Assembly: GCA_035356615.1 (NCBI GenBank)
Contig: DAOQSN010000005.1
Span: 97,927-161,926, forward strand
Reading direction: 5' to 3'
Source of the DNA: JAKQDH01 sp029558835
Lineage (GTDB): Bacteria > Planctomycetota > Phycisphaerae > UBA1845
Length of the DNA stretch: 64,000 bases
Positions 36,094 to 44,849 of the stretch are shown piece by piece. Every line of letters begins with the position of its first letter. Position 1 is the stretch's first letter. The notes beneath the pieces were generated by a model. The model made no database searches, was not told where the DNA came from, and saw only the letters and a list, made by a program, of their open reading frames with translations. Both the position numbers and the translations under genes were made by a program.

Positions 36094-36200
36094 AGAACCC
36101 CTCTTTCCTTGGGGGAGAGGGTAGGGTGAGGGGGGACACCGCTGGGGTCCGACCCTTCCCGCGCCACTCCCTGGAAGGGAGGGGTGTCGTGTTAGGGACT
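36094..36200. repeat. Dispersed repeat family A, double copy
   Basis: ACCCCTCTTTCCTTGGGGGA followed by GAGGGTAGGGTGAGGGG, then CCCTTCCC...GGAAGGGAGGGG and GTGTTAGGGACT. Arrangement parallels the double copy at 20201-20311, reversed. It separates the RDD gene from the lipoprotein gene. Confidence 0.75.
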
Positions 36201-36252
36201 GTTGCTGTTTGAGGCTGAGGAACTGGAAACCCGATACATGGGAGGAACAAGT

Positions 36253-36843
36253 ATGAGAACCAGGCAGGTTGCACTGGGCGCCGTTCTGGCAGTGAGCATC
36301 TTCATGCTGCCCGGCTGTCATCGCGCGGCCATGGACATGAGCGACTGGCAGGCGCCGCAGCGGCCGGCGGCGCTGGACGCGCTGAACATGTTCGTCGGCA
36401 CCTGGGAAGGCACGGCCAACGTGAAGATGGTGGGGGCGCCGGAAGTCGTTGTCAGCAAGGGCGCTGAGACGCTGAGCTGGGAGGCGGACGGCTGGGTCCT
36501 CGTCGATCACATGGAATATGCCATGGGCGACGGCGAGGAGAAGATGCGCGGCGTGGGGTTCTGGGTGTGGGACCCCAAGGCCGAAGAGTATCGCATGTGG
36601 TTCGCCAACAGCTCGGGCGAAACGTCCGAGGGGCTCGCGACCTACGCGCCCGATTCGAGAACCTGGCACTTCAAGGCGTGCACCCGCAACTCACCGCTGG
36701 GCAAAGCGACCTTCGGTGAAGGCAAGGCCGTCTTCGTCGACGACAACACCCAGCAATGGACCTGGACCGAGTGGACGCGGAGCTGGTGGTTCTTCAAGCA
36801 CAAAGTGATGGAGCTGGAGGGCACCTCGCACCGCAAGGGATAG
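36253..36843 (+). CDS. DUF1579-like lipoprotein
   Basis: ATG 36253 is preceded by GGAGGAAC and gives 196 aa with a clear lipobox (FMLPGC, Cys22). The mature part begins with LNMFVGTWEGTANV and continues with WEADGWVLVDHMEYAMGDG, GFWVWDPKAEEYRMWFAN and TWTEWTRSWWFFK. This pattern is that of DUF1579/lipocalin-like beta-barrel proteins, which are of unknown function and may bind a hydrophobic ligand. It is probably anchored to the outer membrane or periplasmic face. It is monocistronic and is followed by a strong hairpin shared with the convergent gene. Confidence 0.8.
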   Translation: MRTRQVALGAVLAVSIFMLPGCHRAAMDMSDWQAPQRPAALDALNMFVGTWEGTANVKMVGAPEVVVSKGAETLSWEADGWVLVDHMEYAMGDGEEKMRGVGFWVWDPKAEEYRMWFANSSGETSEGLATYAPDSRTWHFKACTRNSPLGKATFGEGKAVFVDDNTQQWTWTEWTRSWWFFKHKVMELEGTSHRKG

Positions 36844-36879
36844 ACGCTGCGGAAGTGGCCAGTCGTGCCACTACTGCGG

Positions 36880-36926
36880 GCGCCCGGCGCCTGCGCCTTC
36901 TAACGCGCAGCGCCGGGCGCCTTTCA
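36880..36926. terminator. Probable bidirectional terminator hairpin
   Basis: GCGCCCGGCGC (36880-36890) pairs with GCGCCGGGCGC (36910-36920). An inner CTGCG/CGCAG extension gives about 16 base pairs with one bulge, followed by CTTTCATT. It lies between two convergent genes. Confidence 0.6.
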
Positions 36927-36958
36927 TTCGCTATTCGCTATTCTTACTTCGCTATTCC
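36925..36958. repeat. Dispersed repeat family D, inverted copy
   Basis: CATTCGCTATTCGCTATTC followed by TTACTTCGCTATTCC is the reverse complement of the family D unit at 28660-28690. The TAG stop of the minus-strand glycosyltransferase gene (36954-36952) lies within it. Confidence 0.75.
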
Positions 36959-38547
36959 GTCTGCCGTTCATACACCCGTATCGGCCCCAGGTCCCAAAGC
37001 CACGGCGTAGTCAGCGTCTGCCGGTAGGGGGGCGGCGGGACCCACGGCTGCTGATCACTCCACCCCGACACCACAAACAGCCGGCCGTATACGCCGACCT
37101 CGCTCATCAGTGCCGCGCTGGGAAGCCGGCTCAGCAGCAACAGCGGCGGGTACGGCCGAGGCAGATAGTAGGTGGTAACGAGCATCAAGGTCCGAGGCCA
37201 GTGCTCGAGCTGGTTGGTCCCATCACAAACAAGCAGGTCCCCCGGCCGCATCTGCCCGGCCAGCAACTCGGCGGCCACGCGCGCATCCGGGTTTCGCCGC
37301 GTCGGATACGACAGCGAAACCAGCGAGAGGATCGTGATGCCACACACGCACGCGACCCAGCCTCGCCGCGGCAATCGCCGCGCCGCCAGCACCAGGAGCA
37401 CCACCAGCCCCGGCAGCGCAAACACAGGATAGCGCAGATGCCCGAGTGTCCCGCGCCCCGACGTGATGTCCACCATACCCAGGAACGCCACCGGGACCGC
37501 GAACCACAAACCGAACAGAACCGCCTCGCGCTCCCAGCGCCGATGCAGTGCCAGAAGTACTGTAATCATCAACACGCACCCGGCCGCAGCCTGTGCGGGA
37601 TTCACGTTGCCGCCCGCCAGGTGGAACAGCAGACGCAGGGGCACGTTGGCAAACCTCACCAGTGTGTCAAACTCATGTTGTGGTCCACTTTCAGCCAGCA
37701 CCGGGGCAACCGCCCGCATGTGGGGAAACTGTTGCGCAAGTTGCGGCCCCCACAAGAGCAGGAACGTCCCCGCGGCCGCAATCGTGGCCGTCGCCCACGT
37801 CAGTCGTTCTCGCCCGCGCCCCCGCGCCAGCACATACACCGCGTGACCGGCCAGCGGCAGAGCGGCGATGTAATGCGTGAGCATGGCCGCCAGCAGCGCC
37901 GCGCCGTAGAGGGCGCTCCATACCCACGTGGCCGCAGCGCCCCGCGCGCCGCTGCCCCGGCGATCCGAACCGCGTCCCTCTCCGCGTCTCGTGCTCGCCC
38001 CGCAACCTTCGAAGCGCGCCCAGAACCAGTAGGCACAGGCCACCAGCCCCAGTGCGAGACTGTATTGACGATTCTGCTGGCCAACGTAGATGTGTCCAAA
38101 CGCCGCCGCCAGCACGCACGCGGCCGCCGCGCCCACCTCGGCGCGACCATAAGCGCGCAAAGTGAGGAAAACCGGAATGACGGACAGCACCGAAAGCGCC
38201 GCCGACAATGCCCGGACCGCGAACTCCTCATCGCCCACGAGGCTTCGCCACCCATACAGCAACAAGAAGTACAACGGCGGGTGGGTCTCCTGACGCATGC
38301 CGCGCCACGCGTCGGCCACGCCGGTGTCGCCGGCGATGCCGGTCAGGTCAGGCAACTCGGCCAGGACCCGGTCATACGGGATCGCCGCCAGCACGCTCTG
38401 TTTGCCCGCGGAATCAACCAGGGCGTGCAGCTCATCGACCCAGTAATCCTGCTCCCCAAGCTGCCAGAAGCGCACGACGCCGGCCAGCAGGAGCGCGCCT
38501 GCCAGCACGACCCAGGTGCCATCAACGCGACGCTGCAAGCGAGTCAT
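36952..38547 (-). CDS. GT39-like polytopic glycosyltransferase in the pur operon
   Basis: 531 aa. The ATG overlaps the purQ stop as ATGA, so translation is probably coupled. About ten hydrophobic segments are present; the first extracytoplasmic loop has FWQLGEQDYWVDELHALVDSAGK with the DE pair typical of GT39/ArnT-type enzymes, and HIYVGQQNRQYSLALGL matches the second conserved motif (Q/E-x-R-x-Y). A 23-residue Gly/Arg-rich cytoplasmic insert (about 185-207) looks low-complexity. It is predicted to transfer a sugar from a polyprenyl-phosphate donor to a periplasmic acceptor. Placement behind purine genes has no evident metabolic reason. A second GT39-like gene lies at 26915-28651. Confidence 0.85.
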   Translation of the reverse strand: MTRLQRRVDGTWVVLAGALLLAGVVRFWQLGEQDYWVDELHALVDSAGKQSVLAAIPYDRVLAELPDLTGIAGDTGVADAWRGMRQETHPPLYFLLLYGWRSLVGDEEFAVRALSAALSVLSVIPVFLTLRAYGRAEVGAAAACVLAAAFGHIYVGQQNRQYSLALGLVACAYWFWARFEGCGASTRRGEGRGSDRRGSGARGAAATWVWSALYGAALLAAMLTHYIAALPLAGHAVYVLARGRGRERLTWATATIAAAGTFLLLWGPQLAQQFPHMRAVAPVLAESGPQHEFDTLVRFANVPLRLLFHLAGGNVNPAQAAAGCVLMITVLLALHRRWEREAVLFGLWFAVPVAFLGMVDITSGRGTLGHLRYPVFALPGLVVLLVLAARRLPRRGWVACVCGITILSLVSLSYPTRRNPDARVAAELLAGQMRPGDLLVCDGTNQLEHWPRTLMLVTTYYLPRPYPPLLLLSRLPSAALMSEVGVYGRLFVVSGWSDQQPWVPPPPYRQTLTTPWLWDLGPIRVYERQTE

Positions 38548-39446
38548 GCGCTCCAGTGCTCAACGGCCCGGCGGAAAATCTTCAGTCCGTCCGGCGGCTC
38601 GCCGGGTGCCCGGCGGGTCCATAGCGGGTGATGGGTGGCATCCAGGTGACGTTCCGGATGCGGCATGAGGCCCAGCACCCGGCCGGTCGAATCGCACAGC
38701 CCCGCAATACCGGCCACGCTGCCGTTCGGGTTGGCCGGATACCTGTCGCTGCGCCCATCGTGATCAACGTAACGCAGGGCCACGTGGCCGCCTTGCCGCA
38801 GTGCCGAAATGACCGAATCATCGGCCGTCACAACCTTGCCCTCCGCGTGTTCAACCGGAAGCTCGAGCAACTCGCCGCCCCGCAGGAATACACAGTGCTC
38901 CGTCGTAACCTCCAACCGCACCCACCGCGCCTCGAACCTGGCTGAGTCGTTGAAGGTCACCGTCACCTGCCGCCCGCCGCCCGTGCCAAGAGACCGCTGA
39001 AGAGGTAGCGTCGGCCCCCCGTGGCCGACGTAGGGGGCCTCAAACGCGCCGGTCTCTACGGCATCAACGGCGGTCCGGCTGGTCTCCGGCACGCTGCCGG
39101 AGGTCGGCGCAGCCCCGTCGGGCAGCAGCCCCGCCTTCACCAGCACCTGAAAACCGTTGCAGATGCCCAGCAGCCCGCCCCCGCGCGCCACAAGCTCGCG
39201 CATCCGCTCCGCCAGGTGCAGGGTGACATGCTGCGCGAGAATGACGCCCGCGGCGATATCGTCGCCGTAGCTGAAGCCCCCGGGGAACGTCACAATCTGG
39301 TAGTCGTCAAGACGCTGAGGCTGCTCGACCAACCGGTTCACGTGGACGAGGTCGGCCTCGGCGCCGGCCACCTGCCAGGCATACACAGTTTCCTCATCAC
39401 AGTTGATCCCCGGCGCCCGCACCACCAGAACCCGCACCCGCGCCAT
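38544..39446 (-). CDS. purQ: Phosphoribosylformylglycinamidine synthase, glutaminase subunit, with repeat-derived insert
   Basis: 300 aa, class I glutamine amidotransferase that supplies ammonia to PurL in step four of purine synthesis. Motifs: RVLVVRAPGINCDEET at the N-terminus, the nucleophile in GICNGFQVLVKAGLLP, and the catalytic His-Glu of MPHPERHLD. The ATG is two bases after the purL TAG. Between the nucleophile region and the block TVTFNDSARFEARW, 23 codons (complement of 38989-39057) are a complete family C repeat with eight-base terminal inverted repeats. The reading frame is kept. The active-site residues are intact, so the enzyme is probably functional. Confidence 0.93.
   Translation of the reverse strand: MARVRVLVVRAPGINCDEETVYAWQVAGAEADLVHVNRLVEQPQRLDDYQIVTFPGGFSYGDDIAAGVILAQHVTLHLAERMRELVARGGGLLGICNGFQVLVKAGLLPDGAAPTSGSVPETSRTAVDAVETGAFEAPYVGHGGPTLPLQRSLGTGGGRQVTVTFNDSARFEARWVRLEVTTEHCVFLRGGELLELPVEHAEGKVVTADDSVISALRQGGHVALRYVDHDGRSDRYPANPNGSVAGIAGLCDSTGRVLGLMPHPERHLDATHHPLWTRRAPGEPPDGLKIFRRAVEHWSA
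38989..39057. repeat. Family C repeat inserted in frame in purQ
   Basis: 69 bp bounded by AGAGACCG (38989-38996) and CGGTCTCT (39050-39057), perfect inverted ends. The core GTAGCGTCGGCCCCCCGTGG continuing CCGACGTAGGGGGC is shared with four intergenic copies. The length is a multiple of three. On the purQ strand it encodes a 23-residue Gly/Pro-rich peptide including AFEAPYVGHGGPTLPL. Confidence 0.82.
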
Positions 39447-39447
39447 G

Positions 39448-42400
39448 CTAGTCGCCTCCCCCGTGGGCCAGCGGCGCGTGCCACGCCTCAGCCAGCTCCG
39501 CTACCGTAAGGTCAATCAGCACGGTACGTTCGCGGGCTATGTTGAGTCTTGCCTCGCCCGTTACCTCGCCGATCACCGGCAAACCCGCGGACCGGGCATC
39601 CTCCGCCTTCATCTCCAGTACGTAGGAAGTGTGTCGCCGCTCCAGCAGGTCGCCGTCATACTGGCCGGGGAGCAACGCCAGCCGCGCCCCGAGCCCGGCG
39701 GCAATACACATCTCCGCCACCGCGACCCCCAGACCGCCGTCGCTCACATCGTGGGCCGCCCGTACCTGTCCACTGCCGATCAACTCTGCCGCCCGTCGGT
39801 GCAAGGCCGCCGCCGCCTCCAGGCCGAAGCGCTCCACGGGCGCCGAAGCCAGCACCAGCACATCCCCCGGCTCCTTCAGGTCCATCGAAACGCACCGCCG
39901 CACATCCGCGATCGTCCCCAGCGCACTGATCAAGAGGGTGCCGGGAATCACAATCCGTTCCGGTAGCCCCAGGCGCCGCGCCTCGTCAGGGTTCAGCGCA
40001 TACTCATTATTGAGCGAATCCTTGCCGGAAATGAATGGCAAACCGTAGGCGAGCGCCGCGTCCCGCGCCCCGCAGCAGGCCCGCACCAGCGCCCCCAGCG
40101 CCTCCTCCGTATCGACCTTGCCCCAGCAGAAATTATCCAGGATCGCGGTCCGCTCCGGGTCCGCCCCCACGCAGATCACGTTGCGCAACGCCTCGTCCAC
40201 CGCCGCCACGGCCATCACATACGGGTCAACGTCACTGAGCTCCGGACATAGCCCGCCAGCCAGGGCAATGCCGCGACACGAATCCAGTCGCGGGCGCAGC
40301 ACGGCCGCGTCCGCCGGCCCCGGCCCCAAGCCTGCCAGCGGCTTGATCACGCTGCGGCCCTGTACTTCATGATCGTACTGCCGAATCACCCACTCCTTCG
40401 AGGCAATGTTGAAACTGGACAACGCCTCGAGCAATCGGCAATCACACCAACCCGGCGCGGATCTGGTCGTCACGGCAGCCGGGCGACCACCGGGGACTGC
40501 CCGGCGATCGTTGACTACCGCGGACCCCCCGACTGCCCGAGCGAAGGCACGCTGGTCCTCGAGGCTGCCCGCCGACGCGGAAGGCGCCCGCCAGACCGCC
40601 CGGCGCGCCGCGCGCGGATACCCCTCATGGAGGAAATCCATATCGAGCTCGCCGACAACCTGCCCCCCATACCGCACGCGGAGTTGTCTGTCATCCGTAA
40701 ACGTGCCGATGACCGTCGCTTCCACCTCCTCGCGACTACACAGTTCGAGGAAGGTACCCAGCTTCTCGGGTGGCACGGCAAAGACCATGCGCTCCTGGGC
40801 CTCGGAAATCCAGATTTCGTCGTAGCGCAGTCCCGGATACTTAAGTGGCACGTCGTCGAGGTCCACGACCGCGCTCAGCTCACGCCCCATTTCGCCCACG
40901 GCGCTGCTCAACCCGCCGGCACCGCAGTCCGTAACTGCCGAATACAGACACCCCTCGGCATGATCACGGGCCAGCAGCAGCGCGTCGAGTACTTTCTTCT
41001 CTTCGATCGCGTTGCCAATCTGTACGGCATGCGAGAACTCGTCCGCGTGGGCATCCGTAAGCTCGGCCGACGAAAACGTGGCGCCGTGAATGCCGTCCCG
41101 CCCCGTGCGCCCCCCGGCCACCACGATGCGGTCCCCCGTCCGGGCGCTTTTGTGAATCCGCTCACGCGGGATCAATCCGACGCAGCCGCAGAACACCAGC
41201 GGGTTGCCCAGGTACCGTTCATCGAAGTAGACCGCCCCGTTCACCGTCGGGATGCCCATCCGATTGCCGTAGTCCCGCACGCCCGCGACCACCCCGTGGA
41301 AGATGCGTCGCGGATGCAGCACGTCCTTCGGCAGACGCGCCGCCTCGAAGTCCGGCGGGCCGAGGCAGAAGACGTCCGTCGAAGCGATCGGCTTCGCGCC
41401 CAGCCCGCACCCCATGATGTCGCGGATACACCCACCGATGCCCGTCGCCGCTCCGCCGTACGGCTCGATGGCCGAGGGATGATTGTGCGTCTCCACCTTG
41501 AACGCGATGCCGTATTCGTCGTCAAACGCAATCACTCCCGCGTTGTCCACGAACACCGACAGGCACCAGTCGCGCGCAAGTTGCTCCGTCGCGTGCGCGA
41601 TCGTGTTCTTCAGCAGATTGGCAAAGTGCACCTCGACGTGACCCGGACGCCCGAACCCGGGCCCGCGATACACCACTTCACTCTTCAGCGTTTTGTGGAT
41701 GCAGTGCTCCGACCACGTCTGTGCCAGCGTCTCCAGCTCCAGGTCGGTAGGGTCGCGCCCGCGCTCGGCAAAGTGGTCCCGAATCGCGGCCATCTCCGCC
41801 ACGGAAAGAAACAGATGTGCCTCCCGCGCCAGCCGCGCGAGCTCCGCGTCGTCCAGCCCTGCAAGTGTTACGTGGCGCAGCGTAAGGTCACGCACGGGCG
41901 GTGTCGCAAACGTCTCCGGCAGCGGATCGTGCCGCCCCAGGCCCTCCAAGTACACCGTCTCCACGCAGTCGTTGGCCAACACCCGCCGGGCGATGCTCTC
42001 CAACTCATCCGGCGTCGCCGCCCCGACGATCTCATACCGCCGCCCGGTTTGCAGCTCCTCCAGGCCCGCCGCCGCTGCTCCCCGGGCCGCCAGCAGTCGC
42101 CGCGCCGCCGGCAGGGCACTCAACGCCACCGGGTTCATCACGCCCGCCCGGTAGTGCACCTCGATCGCCGGCGCCTCGTCACGCCGCTCGGTAAGCCCCG
42201 GGCCGATGCGGTAGGTCTCCGCCACCGCATCGGCAAACAGCTCCTCCGCCAGCAGCCGCACCTCCTGCTCCCCCAGCCGCCCACGCACCAGGTACAACCG
42301 GCTCGACCGTACCTCGTTAATGTGCCGCAGGCCCAGTTGCCGAACGTCCCCCAGCACCTGCCGGCCATGCCCGTCCAGTTCCGCCGACCGCGGCCGCACC

Positions 42401-42486
42401 CGGAGGTGCCAGTAGCTCGCTTGCGGCGGGCACGCCGTGCTCGCAGGTGGGATCGAAGTCGCCGCCGAAGGTGTTTCCAAAGGCAT
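39448..42486 (-). CDS. purL: PurS-PurL fusion: phosphoribosylformylglycinamidine synthase large subunit
   Basis: 1012 aa from ATG 42486 (GGAG eleven bases upstream); the frame stays open to 42591 without conserved sequence. Residues about 20-95 (YWHLRVRPRSAELDGHGRQ, RHINEVRSSRLYLV) resemble PurS, the small structural subunit. The rest is PurL: TLAQTWSEHCIHKTL, VETHNHPSAIEPYGGAATG, GGRTGRDGIHGATF, GAGGLSSAVGEMG, ISGKDSLNNEY and DVSDGGLGVAVAEM. It makes FGAM from FGAR, ATP and PurQ-delivered ammonia. This is an intermediate architecture between separate PurS/L/Q and the single-chain enterobacterial enzyme. First gene of the purL-purQ-glycosyltransferase operon. Confidence 0.92.
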   Translation of the reverse strand: MPLETPSAATSIPPASTACPPQASYWHLRVRPRSAELDGHGRQVLGDVRQLGLRHINEVRSSRLYLVRGRLGEQEVRLLAEELFADAVAETYRIGPGLTERRDEAPAIEVHYRAGVMNPVALSALPAARRLLAARGAAAAGLEELQTGRRYEIVGAATPDELESIARRVLANDCVETVYLEGLGRHDPLPETFATPPVRDLTLRHVTLAGLDDAELARLAREAHLFLSVAEMAAIRDHFAERGRDPTDLELETLAQTWSEHCIHKTLKSEVVYRGPGFGRPGHVEVHFANLLKNTIAHATEQLARDWCLSVFVDNAGVIAFDDEYGIAFKVETHNHPSAIEPYGGAATGIGGCIRDIMGCGLGAKPIASTDVFCLGPPDFEAARLPKDVLHPRRIFHGVVAGVRDYGNRMGIPTVNGAVYFDERYLGNPLVFCGCVGLIPRERIHKSARTGDRIVVAGGRTGRDGIHGATFSSAELTDAHADEFSHAVQIGNAIEEKKVLDALLLARDHAEGCLYSAVTDCGAGGLSSAVGEMGRELSAVVDLDDVPLKYPGLRYDEIWISEAQERMVFAVPPEKLGTFLELCSREEVEATVIGTFTDDRQLRVRYGGQVVGELDMDFLHEGYPRAARRAVWRAPSASAGSLEDQRAFARAVGGSAVVNDRRAVPGGRPAAVTTRSAPGWCDCRLLEALSSFNIASKEWVIRQYDHEVQGRSVIKPLAGLGPGPADAAVLRPRLDSCRGIALAGGLCPELSDVDPYVMAVAAVDEALRNVICVGADPERTAILDNFCWGKVDTEEALGALVRACCGARDAALAYGLPFISGKDSLNNEYALNPDEARRLGLPERIVIPGTLLISALGTIADVRRCVSMDLKEPGDVLVLASAPVERFGLEAAAALHRRAAELIGSGQVRAAHDVSDGGLGVAVAEMCIAAGLGARLALLPGQYDGDLLERRHTSYVLEMKAEDARSAGLPVIGEVTGEARLNIARERTVLIDLTVAELAEAWHAPLAHGGGD

Positions 42487-42675
42487 TGGGCCAAACACTC
42501 CACGCCGTCCAACCCGACACCCCGATGCCCAGGGAACGCGGCGGCTCCGCCGCGCCACCCCCTCCCGTGCCTCGTCCGTGGGCCCGAGCAACCGGTTCAG
42601 TACGTTACGCCCGGCACCTTACCCCCGATTTGATTCCGCGGCTACTGCCCGCTATCGTCCCAGCGCTCGCGGCGC

Positions 42676-42717
42676 CTGACCCCTCTCCCCTCGGGAGAGG
42701 GGTAGGGGGGAGGGCGG
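42676..42717. repeat. Dispersed repeat family A copy
   Basis: CCTGACCCCTCTCCCCTCGG followed by GAGAGGGGTAGGGGGGAGGG, in the gap between divergent purL and the FIST gene (42487-42813). Otherwise the gap shows no gene. Confidence 0.78.
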
Positions 42718-42813
42718 CGGAGGGAATGACGCCCGCCCATGCATCAGAACACTCCCCCGCGACTAAGCACCAACACGCCCGCTGGCACGGCCGCTCGGGC
42801 AGGGTAATCAAGC

Positions 42814-44010
42814 ATGCGGTTTGCCTCCGCCATCTCGGCCAACTCCGACGGCAACGTGGCCCTGAGCAACCTCTTCACGGCCGTGGATCGCCGAATCACA
42901 CGCGGTATGGTTGACTTGGTCGTGTTCTTCTGCACGCCCCATTTTGAGGAGGAGATGGACAACCTGGTAACTGCCTTGCATGACGGCTTCAGCGGCGCCA
43001 TCGTGCTGGGGTGCACCGGGGAAGGCACGTTGGCCACTGAACGCGAGGTCGAACGCCGCCCGTCGATGTCGCTCCTGGCCGCCTGCCTGCCGGGCGTGCG
43101 GATTCAGCCCTTTCACGTCCGGCAACCCCAACTCGACGCCGTCCAAACTCACCACGACTGGGAGCGCCTGGTGGGGGCCGCACCCGAGAGCCGGCCGGTC
43201 TTCATCACCCTCGCCGATCCGTTCCGCCTCAACATACTGGGCTTCGTAGAGCAGATCAGCCAGGCCTACCCCCAGCGGCCGCTCTTCGGCGGGGTGGCCA
43301 GCGCGGGTTCCGCCCCCGGCGAGAACCGCCTCATCCTCGACGGTGAGATCCTCCGCGACGGGGCCGTCGGCGTCGCCCTCACGGGTAACCTGGACGCGAT
43401 TGCCGTCGTGTCCCAGGGGTGCCGCCCAATCGGCAAGCCCTTCGTCATCACCAAAGGCGAGCACAACATCGTCCAGGCCTTAGGAGGCCTGCCGGCGCTG
43501 ACCCGACTCCAGTCGGTACTCACGCAACTTTCCCCCGAGGAAGAGAAACTGGCGCGGCAATCGCTCTTCCTCGGCCGAGCTATCGACGAGTACCGCAGCG
43601 AGTTCGGCCGGGGCGACTTCCTCATCCACAGCATCCTCGGGGCCGACAAGGAAACCGGCGCCCTGGCCATTGCCGGCCCCGCCCGAGTCGGCACCACCGT
43701 GCAATTTCACGTCCGTGACGCCAAGAGCGCCGACGAAGACCTCCGCACCGTTCTAGCCCCCTACGCCGGCTCCGACGTACGCGGCGGGTTGCTCTTTGGC
43801 TGCAACGGCCGGGGCACCCGCATGTGGCCACGCCCGGGCCACGACGTCGGCGTACTCCGCGAGCTACTGGGCGACGTCCCCGTGGCCGGGTTCTTCTGTG
43901 CCGGTGAGTTCGGCCCCGTTGGTGGCCGCAACTTCGTCCACGGCTTCACCGCCAGCATCGCCCTCTTCCGCGCCCCGGAAGGCGATCCCCCCGAAGAGGA
44001 CGAGGCATAG
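42814..44010 (+). CDS. FIST (FIST_N/FIST_C) domain protein
   Basis: 398 aa, soluble. The N-terminal half (residues about 25-215) matches FIST_N: VVFFCTPHFEEEMDNLV, AIVLGCTGEGTLA, RPLFGGVASAGS, GAVGVALTGNLDAIAVVSQG. The C-terminal half (about 225-385) matches FIST_C: EYRSEFGRGDFLIHSILG, VQFHVRDAKSADEDL, GGLLFGCNGRG and FFCAGEFGPVGGRNFVHGFTAS. FIST domains are proposed small-ligand sensor modules usually linked to histidine kinases or cyclic-di-GMP proteins. This is the stand-alone form, and no signalling output domain is encoded next to it. The ligand is unknown (amino acids have been suggested for the family). Confidence 0.9.
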   Translation: MRFASAISANSDGNVALSNLFTAVDRRITRGMVDLVVFFCTPHFEEEMDNLVTALHDGFSGAIVLGCTGEGTLATEREVERRPSMSLLAACLPGVRIQPFHVRQPQLDAVQTHHDWERLVGAAPESRPVFITLADPFRLNILGFVEQISQAYPQRPLFGGVASAGSAPGENRLILDGEILRDGAVGVALTGNLDAIAVVSQGCRPIGKPFVITKGEHNIVQALGGLPALTRLQSVLTQLSPEEEKLARQSLFLGRAIDEYRSEFGRGDFLIHSILGADKETGALAIAGPARVGTTVQFHVRDAKSADEDLRTVLAPYAGSDVRGGLLFGCNGRGTRMWPRPGHDVGVLRELLGDVPVAGFFCAGEFGPVGGRNFVHGFTASIALFRAPEGDPPEEDEA

Positions 44011-44058
44011 GGGGGCTGCCGCTTGCGTGCCGGACATCCTGGGGCTATACGGTCCGCC

Positions 44059-44724
44059 ATGAACCACATCCGCGCTCTTCCAAGGTCGTTCTGGTGTCGG
44101 GGCTTGGCAACCTTGGCGGCCGTGCTGCTGGTAACCGGCTGCGAATCCGCAGGCGAACGCGTGCGCCTCGCCAAGGAGAACCAGCAGTTGCGCGACGACC
44201 GCGCCCGCCTCGAACGGACCCTGACCCAGCGTGACGGCAGCCTCGTACAACTGCGCGATCAACTGACGCGCCTCCAGCAACTCGGGCCCGACCGACCCTT
44301 CGCCGCCTTCGCGCCCGTTCGCATCGAGATCGCCTCTCTCTCCGGCGGGGCGGATTTCGACGGCAAGCCCGGCCACGACGGCGTCCGCCTGTACATCCGG
44401 CCGATCGACGCGGACGGTGACGTTGTCAAGGTGCCCGGCCGAATTCGCGTGCAACTCCTGGATGAGTCGGAACTTGGAAAGCCCCGCCTGCTCGGCCTCT
44501 ACGTTTTCGACAAGCTCGACGACCTGCGTCGCATGTGGCACGGCAAGTTCCTCACCCAGCACTTCACGGTAGACTGCCCCTTCCCACCGGGAACGGCGCT
44601 GCCCGCGTCCCGGAGCGTGACCGCTACGCTCGAGTTCAGCGACTACCTGTCCGGGGCGGTCCTGGCCGCCACGAAGCGCCTCTCTCTCGAACTCCCGGAC
44701 CGCGGTCCCGCCCCGAGCCCGTAG
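44059..44724 (+). CDS. Lipoprotein with N-terminal coiled coil
   Basis: ATG 44059 gives 221 aa with a lipobox (LLVTGC, Cys28). Residues about 35-80 form a short coiled coil (RLAKENQQLRDDRARLERT, LVQLRDQLTRLQQLG). A compact beta-rich domain follows (PVRIEIASLSGGADFDGKPG, IRPIDADGDVVKVPGRIRV, TATLEFSDYLSGA). The presence of a heptad segment between lipid anchor and globular domain suggests an oligomeric envelope protein. No family recognised. It starts 48 bases after the FIST gene and may be co-transcribed. Its TAG stop is part of a family C repeat. Confidence 0.8.
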   Translation: MNHIRALPRSFWCRGLATLAAVLLVTGCESAGERVRLAKENQQLRDDRARLERTLTQRDGSLVQLRDQLTRLQQLGPDRPFAAFAPVRIEIASLSGGADFDGKPGHDGVRLYIRPIDADGDVVKVPGRIRVQLLDESELGKPRLLGLYVFDKLDDLRRMWHGKFLTQHFTVDCPFPPGTALPASRSVTATLEFSDYLSGAVLAATKRLSLELPDRGPAPSP

Positions 44725-44770
44725 CGTAGACCCCCCGCGGCCGACGTGGTGGGCGGCCCTACACGCGGGT
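44720..44770. repeat. Family C repeat overlapping a stop codon
   Basis: CGTAGCGTAGACCCCCCGCG followed by GCCGACGTGGTGGGCGGCC. The TAG at 44722-44724 terminates the lipoprotein gene. Confidence 0.7.
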
Positions 44771-44794
44771 CTTGCTGGTGTTCAGGGCCACGAC

Positions 44795-44823
44795 TTGCCC
44801 CGCGACCGTTTTTGGTGTACAAT
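44795..44823 (+). promoter_or_regulatory. Sigma70-like promoter for clpS
   Basis: TTGCCC (44795-44800), 17 bases, TACAAT (44818-44823). Start of transcription is expected near 44830, giving a leader of about 155 bases before clpS. Confidence 0.65.
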
Positions 44824-44849
44824 TCAACTCGTTGCAGCGCAGGAGGTTA

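Noticed and set aside
38989..39057. Intein or intron in purQ
   Set aside because: Only 69 bp, in frame, with no splicing motifs, and identical in type to intergenic repeats.
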